This document shows, piece by piece, positions 7,063 to 11,344 of a DNA stretch of 11,344 bases. Location: contig JAIPEK010000047.1 of assembly GCA_021737205.1 (NCBI GenBank), positions 1 through 11,344 on the forward strand. The letters are read 5' to 3'. The position numbers were made by a program, and so were the translations under genes. The notes under the pieces are model-generated. The model searched no databases. It was not told the origin of the DNA and saw only the letters and a program-made list of their open reading frames with translations. How positions within the stretch are numbered: the stretch's first letter is position 1; each line of letters starts with the position of its first letter. The DNA comes from Desulfarculaceae bacterium (GTDB lineage Bacteria; Desulfobacterota; Desulfobacteria; Desulfobacterales; Desulfobacteraceae).

Positions 7063-7091
7063 TTGACTTTTCAGGTAGATTGAGATAAATA
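7063..7091 (+). promoter_or_regulatory. Candidate sigma70-type promoter upstream of rpmF
   Basis: In an AT-rich stretch of the 218-nt gap between the cyclic-nucleotide-like gene and rpmF, TTGACT (7063-7068) is a 5/6 match to the -35 consensus. After 17 nt comes TAAATA (7086-7091), a weak -10; the register GATAAA at 15-nt spacing is an alternative. It lies about 70 nt before the rpmF start and would drive the rpmF-acpP-rpiB unit. No convincing intrinsic terminator for the upstream operon was found in this gap, so read-through is possible. Confidence 0.4.
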
Positions 7092-7160
7092 AATATGTTT
7101 CAGTCGAAATGGTTGAAAATACTATATATTGAAAGAAATTAAACGTTTAGGAGATGACAG

Positions 7161-7346
7161 ATGGCTTTACCAAAACAGAAGGTATCAAAGAGCAGGGGCA
7201 GGAAACGGCGGACACACCAGAAGGTTTCAGCGCCTACGGTTGCGGTCTGCCCCGAATGCCGGGAACCCAAGCTTCCTCACACCGCTTGTCCCGAGTGCGG
7301 TGAATACCGCGGGAGACTGGTTGTCGGAAAGGAAGATGAAGAATAA
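7161..7346 (+). CDS. rpmF: 50S ribosomal protein L32
   Basis: A 61-residue basic zinc-ribbon ribosomal protein. The N-terminal MALPKQKVSKSRGRKRRTHQ block is the L32 signature. It is followed by a four-cysteine ribbon, CPEC (residues 30-33) and CPEC (43-46), with the usual PHTACPECGEYRGR wording. It begins after a TAGGAGA ribosome site at 7148-7154. It is the first gene after the candidate promoter and is followed 25 nt later by acpP. The rpmF-to-acpP neighbourhood is common in bacteria, but plsX, fabH, fabD and fabG, which usually lie between them, are absent here. Confidence 0.96.
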   Translation: MALPKQKVSKSRGRKRRTHQKVSAPTVAVCPECREPKLPHTACPECGEYRGRLVVGKEDEE

Positions 7347-7371
7347 ACAATCGAGGAGACTGCCCTGATTT

Positions 7372-7614
7372 ATGTCTGTTGAAGATAAAGTGAAAAAGGT
7401 AATCGCGGAGAAACTGGATGATATCAATATGGATGATATCGTGCCCGAGGCTTCACTTGTGGAAGATCTGGGGGCGGACTCCCTGACGGTTGTTGAACTG
7501 GTTATGTCAATGGAGGAAGTCTTTGACATCGATATTGATGACGAGGATGCGGAAAAGCTTGTCACCGTTCAGGATGCCATTGAATATATTAAAGCGAACT
7601 CCCGGGTGATATAG
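7372..7614 (+). CDS. acpP: Acyl carrier protein
   Basis: An 80-residue acidic four-helix protein that carries growing acyl chains on a 4'-phosphopantetheine arm during fatty-acid synthesis in the cytoplasm. The attachment Ser is S37 in the canonical DLGADSLTVVELVM motif. The helix III region FDIDIDDEDAEKLVTVQDAIEYI is typical. Length and composition match housekeeping ACP. The start at 7372 is the only good one, although the GAGGAG ribosome site at 7353-7358 is rather far upstream (13 nt). rpiB follows after 10 nt, with its ribosome site overlapping the acpP stop codon. A fabF gene, often directly downstream of acpP, is missing here. Confidence 0.96.
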   Translation: MSVEDKVKKVIAEKLDDINMDDIVPEASLVEDLGADSLTVVELVMSMEEVFDIDIDDEDAEKLVTVQDAIEYIKANSRVI

Positions 7615-7624
7615 AGGTCGGATA

Positions 7625-8080
7625 GTGGAAACAAAGGAAACCCTGATAATCGGCAGTGATCACGCTGCGTTTGAGCTCAAGGAAAAGATCGGAAAACACC
7701 TGGTGCATCTGGGGATCGACGTCAAAGATGTCGGGACAAACGGAGAGAGTTCCGTTAACTACGTGGATTTTGGAAAAAAAGTGGCAAAAGCCGTGGCGGA
7801 AAAAGAATTTGACCGGGGCATTCTGCTTTGTGGCACGGGGATCGGCATGTCCATGGTGGCCAACCGATTCACCGGGGTCAGGGCCGCTCTCTGTAATGAC
7901 CTGTTTTCCGCCCGTTTGAGCAGGCGGCACAACAACGCAAACATCCTCGTACTCGGTGCGCGTGTGATCGGGGATATGCTTGCGTACGAGATCGTGCGCG
8001 AATGGCTGGAAACCGGATTCGAAGGCGGACGCCATTCAGACCGGATCGACAGCATTGATGCCGCCTATATCAATGCGTAA
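7625..8080 (+). CDS. rpiB: Ribose-5-phosphate isomerase B (RpiB/LacB family)
   Basis: A 151-residue sugar-phosphate isomerase interconverting ribose 5-phosphate and ribulose 5-phosphate in the pentose phosphate pathway. Ribulose 5-phosphate is also the RibB substrate, which fits the riboflavin genes downstream. Family residues are visible: GSDHAAFELK (D12, H13), the catalytic Cys C69 in ILLCGTGIGMSMVANR, and RRHNNANILVLGARVIG. The start codon is GTG at 7625, supported by a GAGGT site at 7614-7618 and by the N-terminal strand KETLIIGSDHA. The loop normally reading SVDYPDFA is SVNYVDFG, a minor departure. Identity is firm, although LacB-type proteins of the same fold cannot be excluded by sequence alone. 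Confidence 0.94.
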   Translation: METKETLIIGSDHAAFELKEKIGKHLVHLGIDVKDVGTNGESSVNYVDFGKKVAKAVAEKEFDRGILLCGTGIGMSMVANRFTGVRAALCNDLFSARLSRRHNNANILVLGARVIGDMLAYEIVREWLETGFEGGRHSDRIDSIDAAYINA

Positions 8081-8137
8081 CATATCGACGCGGCGAATAC
8101 TATAAAAAAAACGATTGAAAGCTGAATCAACCGGATA

Positions 8138-8608
8138 ATGACTATGCCTGATTCAAGGCCTCAATGGCATGAATATTTCATGGGGATCACCGAGCTGGTA
8201 GCCACCCGGGCCACCTGCGTAAGGCGGAGAGTGGGGGCGATACTGGTGAAAGACAAGCGGATTCTCTGTACGGGATATAACGGGGCTCCGGCCGGGATCA
8301 GCCATTGCCGGGATACCGGATGTCTCAGGAAGCAGCTTGATGTCCCTTCCGGGGAAAAGCATGAATTGTGCCGGGGAGTCCACGCCGAGCAGAACGCCAT
8401 TATCCAGGCCGCCTATCATGGGGTTTCCGTAAAGGGCTCCATACTGTACTGCACCAATCTTCCCTGTTCCATCTGTACGAAAATGATTATCAACGCCGGA
8501 ATTGAAAAGGTGTACTACCGGAACGGATACGACGATCCAATGGCGTTCCGGATGTTTGGTCAGGCCGGCGTTGAACTTGTTAACATGGAATCGTCCGGGG
8601 GCGTATGA
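8138..8608 (+). CDS. dCMP deaminase (zinc-dependent deoxycytidylate deaminase, ComEB-like)
   Basis: A 156-residue cytidine-deaminase-superfamily enzyme that converts dCMP to dUMP for thymidylate synthesis. The zinc site is H82-A-E84 in GVHAEQNAI plus C110 and C113 in LPCSICTKMI; E84 is the proton shuttle. The block VGAILVKDKRILCTGYNGAP and the SHCRDTGC insert are characteristic of dCMP deaminases rather than tRNA-adenosine or cytidine deaminases. The ATG at 8138 lacks a strong ribosome site, and the ATG at 8144 is an alternative; either adds little before the conserved WHEYFMGIT. It lies 57 nt after rpiB. nrdR starts 1 nt after its stop codon, so the two nucleotide-metabolism genes are probably translationally coupled. 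Confidence 0.93.
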   Translation: MTMPDSRPQWHEYFMGITELVATRATCVRRRVGAILVKDKRILCTGYNGAPAGISHCRDTGCLRKQLDVPSGEKHELCRGVHAEQNAIIQAAYHGVSVKGSILYCTNLPCSICTKMIINAGIEKVYYRNGYDDPMAFRMFGQAGVELVNMESSGGV

Positions 8609-8609
8609 T

Positions 8610-9116
8610 ATGAAGTGCCCGTACTGCAGCCGGGTAAATACCCGGGTGATGGATTCAAGGCCCGGGAAAAATGAATTCGAGGTCCGCAGGAGGCGTGAAT
8701 GCCAGGAATGCGTGAGGCGGTTTACCACCTATGAACGGATAGAGGATGTGCCGTTCATGATTATCAAGAAAGACAGCCGCAGGGAAGAGTTCAGCCGGGA
8801 CAAGGTTCTTACGGGGGTGAAAAAAGCCTGTGAAAAAAGGGCCATCAGCGTCGATCAGATGGAGGACATTGTCTCCGCAGTGGAAAAAGATCTGCGGGAA
8901 GCCAATTATAAAGAGGTTTCTTCCCGGATCCTCGGAGAAAAAGTCATGGGTCATCTTCAGAAACTGGATGATGTCGCCTATGTCAGGTTTGCATCCGTTT
9001 ACAGGGAGTTTAAGGATGTAGATGATTTTATCCGGGAGCTGAAAGGCATCATTCCCGGCAAAAATAAACAGACACAGGATGAGACCGAAAATCCGGCCGG
9101 CCATGACAACGACTGA
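8610..9116 (+). CDS. nrdR: Transcriptional repressor NrdR of ribonucleotide reductase genes
   Basis: A 168-residue zinc-ribbon/ATP-cone repressor that senses ATP and dATP and shuts down nrd operons. The ribbon cysteines are C3, C6 (MKCPYC) and C31, C34 (ECQECVRRFTTYERIE), with the DSRPG motif between. The ATP-cone, about residues 48-138, is seen in FSRDKVLTGVKKACEKR and SVYREFKDVDDF. The start at 8610 is set by the invariant MKCPYC N terminus; a longer frame from 8502 would lie inside the deaminase gene. A G-rich stretch at 8597-8602 can act as ribosome site. The roughly 20-residue polar tail (KNKQTQDETENPAGHDND) makes it slightly longer than usual and contains the overlap with ribD. No nrd gene or obvious NrdR box is present here. 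Confidence 0.95.
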   Translation: MKCPYCSRVNTRVMDSRPGKNEFEVRRRRECQECVRRFTTYERIEDVPFMIIKKDSRREEFSRDKVLTGVKKACEKRAISVDQMEDIVSAVEKDLREANYKEVSSRILGEKVMGHLQKLDDVAYVRFASVYREFKDVDDFIRELKGIIPGKNKQTQDETENPAGHDND

Positions 9117-10248
9117 TGAACAATACATGGAACGGGCCGCTGCCCTGGCGGAAAAAGGCAGGGGGTTCGCCTCGCCGAATCCTGCAGTCGGTGCCCTGGT
9201 GGTGGCGGACAACCGGGTGGTAGGGATCGGGTGGCATAAAGCTGCCGGGCTTGACCATGCTGAAGTAATGGCGTTACAGGATGCCGGGAAAAGAGCAAAG
9301 TACGCCACGCTGTATGTGACACTGGAACCGTGCAACCATCAGGGACGGACGCCGCCCTGCACCCGGGCGGTGATTGAAGCGGGCATCAGGCGGGTGGTCG
9401 TGGGTTCCCGGGACCCGAATCCCGGTGTTTGCGGCGGGGGGATCGAAACCTTGCAAGCCGCCGGTGTCGAGGTGACAACAGGTGTTCTCAGGGAGAGAAC
9501 CCGGGAGCTGATAGAGGAATTCATATGGTATGCCGGGACCCGTACACCGTTTGTCACGGTAAAATGCGCAGCTACCCTGGACGGCCGGATTGCAACGGCT
9601 ACCGGGGATTCCAAATGGATCACCAACAAACAATCCCGCAGGTATGTACACCGGCTGAGACATGAGGCGGACGCCATTCTCGTGGGAGGGGGAACCGTTC
9701 AAGCGGACAATCCGTCTCTTACCGCGAGGATAGAGGGAATGCAGACAAAGGATCCGATTCGGGTGATCCTCGACAGCCGCCTGTCCATTGACGAAAATGC
9801 CCGGCTTCTGAACCAGATTTCCGATGCGCCGACACTGATTGTTACCGCTGGGGACCGATATGTTTCCATGGAAAAGAAAGAGCGGCTCGAGAAGAAGACG
9901 GGAGTTTCGATTGTGGATTCGGGGGACGGAAGTGCACGGATCGACATTGCACTTCTGATGAAAATCCTCGGGGACAAGGGCGTGAACAGCCTGTTCGTGG
10001 AAGGGGGTGCCGGAGTGATCGGCTCTTTTTTCCATCACAACATCGTCAACAAGGCCCTGTTTTTCAAAGCCCCGAAGATCCTCGGAGGAGACGACGGCGT
10101 ACCGGTCTGCAGAGGGCGCGGCGGAGCCGCCATGGACGAGGCTCTGGATCTTGAACATGTGAAAGTAAGCCGTTTCGGTGATGATGTGCTGATCCGGGGA
10201 TATGTGAAAGGCATGATGCCGGAGGTGCCGTCTTGTTCACCGGCATAA
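9103..10248 (+). CDS. ribD: Bifunctional riboflavin biosynthesis protein RibD (deaminase/reductase)
   Basis: A 381-residue bifunctional enzyme carrying out the pyrimidine deaminase and NADPH-dependent reductase steps of riboflavin synthesis. The N-terminal deaminase domain (about 1-145) has H52-A-E54, C77 in LEPCNHQGRTPPC and C86 as zinc and catalytic residues, plus SPNPAVGALVV and SRDPNPGVCGGG. The reductase domain (about 147-375) has VKCAATLDGRIAT, SKWITNKQSRRYVHRLRHEADAILVGGGTV and LFVEGGAGVIGSFF. The start is uncertain: ATG 9103 gives the usual N terminus and a 14-nt overlap with nrdR. ATG 9079 would add eight residues but has its GGA touching the start codon. ATG 9127 is also possible. 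The 3' end overlaps ribE by 16 nt. Confidence 0.94.
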   Translation: MTTTDEQYMERAAALAEKGRGFASPNPAVGALVVADNRVVGIGWHKAAGLDHAEVMALQDAGKRAKYATLYVTLEPCNHQGRTPPCTRAVIEAGIRRVVVGSRDPNPGVCGGGIETLQAAGVEVTTGVLRERTRELIEEFIWYAGTRTPFVTVKCAATLDGRIATATGDSKWITNKQSRRYVHRLRHEADAILVGGGTVQADNPSLTARIEGMQTKDPIRVILDSRLSIDENARLLNQISDAPTLIVTAGDRYVSMEKKERLEKKTGVSIVDSGDGSARIDIALLMKILGDKGVNSLFVEGGAGVIGSFFHHNIVNKALFFKAPKILGGDDGVPVCRGRGGAAMDEALDLEHVKVSRFGDDVLIRGYVKGMMPEVPSCSPA

Positions 10249-10898
10249 TCGAAAGCATCGGCACGATCCGTCGGATCGAGCCCAAAGGCGAAGGGCGTAT
10301 TCTTGCTGTTGAGACTTCCCAGGATCTTTCCGAGACCAGGATAGGGGATTCCATCGCTGTGAACGGTGCCTGTCTCACCGCCGTAAAAATTCAAGGCAGT
10401 CTGTTTGAAGCGGATGTGGCACCGGAAACGGTCCGCCGAACCATCTTCCGGACATCGGCAGCAGGCGACCGGGTGAATGTGGAACGGGCGCTGAAATTTT
10501 CAGACCGGATTGACGGGCATCTGGTGTCCGGCCACATAGACGGTACCGGTACCGTTGTTTCCAAATACCGGGCCGGCAATGCCTGGATCATATCCGTTGA
10601 AGCGGACCGACGGCTTCTCGAAGAGATGATTGAAAAAGGATCGGTTGCAATCGACGGAATCAGTCTTACTGTAAACAAGTGTACCAAAACTTCTTTTGAA
10701 GTCAGCATTATTCCTCACACGGCCGGAATCACCACCATTGAAACACGGGCCGTGGGGGACAGGGTGAATATCGAAACCGACATGATCGGTAAATATGTAA
10801 AAAAGTTTCTCCACAAGGACCAGGCAAAAAACGTTGGAACGGCGGAAGCCGGGAACGACATCAGTATGGACCTTCTGGGAAAACAGGGATTTTTATAA
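10233..10898 (+). CDS. ribE: Riboflavin synthase alpha subunit
   Basis: A 221-residue trimeric enzyme that dismutates two 6,7-dimethyl-8-ribityllumazine molecules to riboflavin. Its two lumazine-binding barrels are visible as an internal duplication. Barrel one starts MFTGIIESIGTI and contains GDSIAVNGACLT (about 38-49). Barrel two starts near GHIDGTGTV and contains KGSVAIDGISLTVNK with IPHTAGITT. The start codon is TTG at 10233, supported by a strong GGAGG at 10221-10225 and by the near-invariant MFTGII N terminus. It begins inside the 3' end of ribD, so translational coupling is likely. The C terminus after the second barrel is slightly extended (about 190-221) and ends in a polar linker without recognised motifs. 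Confidence 0.96.
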   Translation: MFTGIIESIGTIRRIEPKGEGRILAVETSQDLSETRIGDSIAVNGACLTAVKIQGSLFEADVAPETVRRTIFRTSAAGDRVNVERALKFSDRIDGHLVSGHIDGTGTVVSKYRAGNAWIISVEADRRLLEEMIEKGSVAIDGISLTVNKCTKTSFEVSIIPHTAGITTIETRAVGDRVNIETDMIGKYVKKFLHKDQAKNVGTAEAGNDISMDLLGKQGFL

Positions 10899-10927
10899 CG
10901 GACATGTCCTGACGGACACAACGAATG

Positions 10928-11003
10928 ATGAAAGCATAAGATGGTAGATGCCGGGTATTAGGTATAAGGTATTAGCTAAAACCTAACACCTAACAGCTTT
11001 CAT
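10928..11003 (+). repeat. Heptad-repeat palindrome between ribE and ribBA
   Basis: A 76-nt element bounded by a perfect 8-nt inverted repeat: ATGAAAGC at 10928-10935 and GCTTTCAT at 10996-11003. Inside, from 10954, the left half is a 7-nt tandem array (GGTATTA, GGTATAA, GGTATTA). The right half is its approximate inverse (GCTAAAA, CCTAACA, CCTAACA). The two halves meet at a TTAGCTAA palindrome centred between 10975 and 10976. About 17 of 21 positions on either side of the centre can pair, so a cruciform or RNA hairpin is plausible. A 20-nt stretch on the left side has no partner. It ends 19 nt before the ribBA start and is noticeably more AT-rich than the neighbouring genes. It may be a member of a dispersed intergenic repeat family; no T-tract follows, so it is not an ordinary terminator. 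Confidence 0.7.
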
Positions 11004-11022
11004 ATAAAAAGGAACACTGCAA

Positions 11023-11344
11023 ATGCCGCATTTAACGATAGAGCAGGCCATATCCGAGATCAAGCAGGGAAAGATGGTCATACTGGTCGATGATGAAGAC
11101 AGGGAAAACGAAGGGGATCTGACAATGGCGGCGGAAGCCGTAACCCCTGAAGCCGTAAACTTCATGGCAAAATACGGCAGGGGATTGATCTGCCTATCCA
11201 TGACGGGCCGGAGAGCGGATCAGCTCAAGCTGCCGCTGATGGTGGACAACAACACGTCGCAGTTCGAAACCGGATTCACCGTTTCCATTGAGGCCAAAGA
11301 GGGAGTGACTACGGGGATCTCGGCTGCTGACCGGGCCACCACAA
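11023..11344 (+). CDS. ribBA: 3,4-dihydroxy-2-butanone 4-phosphate synthase, 5' end (RibB or bifunctional RibBA)
   Basis: The 3' end lies beyond the window; 107 residues are visible. RibB converts ribulose 5-phosphate to 3,4-dihydroxy-2-butanone 4-phosphate plus formate, supplying the four-carbon unit of riboflavin. The acidic metal and substrate loop DDEDRENEGDL (about residues 23-33), MAKYGRGLICLSM and EGVTTGISAADRATT are all canonical. The start at 11023 follows an AAGGA site at 11009-11013. It lies 124 nt after ribE, the largest gap in the rib cluster, and the heptad-repeat element fills much of it. Whether a C-terminal GTP cyclohydrolase II domain follows, as in RibBA, cannot be seen; the fused form is inferred from its frequency in related clusters. 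Confidence 0.93.
   Translation, partial: MPHLTIEQAISEIKQGKMVILVDDEDRENEGDLTMAAEAVTPEAVNFMAKYGRGLICLSMTGRRADQLKLPLMVDNNTSQFETGFTVSIEAKEGVTTGISAADRATT

Noticed and set aside
7420..7441. Repeated GATGATATC in acpP
   Set aside because: It encodes an ordinary D-D-I-N-M-D-D-I stretch of ACP loop I; the repeat follows from codon use in an acidic protein.
8502..8609. Longer NrdR starting at 8502
   Set aside because: The extension overlaps the dCMP deaminase gene, and the invariant MKCPYC zinc-ribbon start fixes initiation at 8610.
10900..10918. Terminator or operator at GGACATGTCC / TGTCC-TGAC-GGACA after ribE
   Set aside because: The stem is 5 bp with no T-tract, and a 10-nt palindrome alone is not enough to call an operator.
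10899..11022. FMN riboswitch upstream of ribBA
   Set aside because: None of the conserved RFN-element stretches could be found; the spacer instead holds the heptad palindrome.

Overview
This window reads as a chromosomal segment of an anaerobic bacterium, most likely a sulfate reducer or relative in the Desulfobacterota. That assignment is inferred from a class III-type multihaem cytochrome c next to an Rnf operon, and from the gene order acpP, rpiB, dCMP deaminase, nrdR, ribD, ribE, ribBA. No rRNA, tRNA, CRISPR array or transposase is visible. All genes lie on the plus strand and are tightly packed.

Region 1 (1-6428) is an electron-transfer operon: the 3' end of a multihaem cytochrome c gene, then rnfC, rnfD, rnfG, rnfE, rnfA and rnfB. 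Genes are joined by 8-nt overlaps or gaps of at most 27 nt, apart from a 75-nt gap after the cytochrome gene. The membrane core (RnfA, RnfE) and RnfG look conventional. The peripheral subunits do not. RnfC keeps both C-terminal [4Fe-4S] motifs and a soluble-ligand-binding domain but has lost the glycine-rich FMN/NADH signature. RnfD lacks the S/T-G-A-T site that normally carries covalent FMN. RnfB is 695 residues long, because a complete glutamate-synthase-small-subunit-like (GltD/NfnB-like) FAD/NAD(P)H oxidoreductase is fused to its C terminus. The simplest reading is a rewired Rnf in which pyridine nucleotide enters or leaves through RnfB rather than RnfC, with a periplasmic cytochrome as a possible further partner of RnfG. 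This is the main novelty candidate.

Region 2 (6445-6942) encodes a stand-alone cyclic-nucleotide-binding-like beta-barrel protein without a DNA-binding domain, 16 nt behind rnfB.

Region 3 (7063-10898) begins after a 218-nt gap holding a plausible promoter. It carries rpmF (L32), acpP, rpiB, a dCMP deaminase gene, nrdR, ribD and ribE. The fatty-acid genes usually found around rpmF and acpP are absent.

Region 4 (10899-11344) is a 124-nt spacer with an unusual heptad-repeat palindrome, followed by the start of ribB/ribBA, which is cut by the window edge. Regions 3 and 4 together give most of the riboflavin pathway, the source of the FMN and FAD that Rnf flavoproteins need. That proximity may be coincidental, because this rib cluster is common in the phylum.
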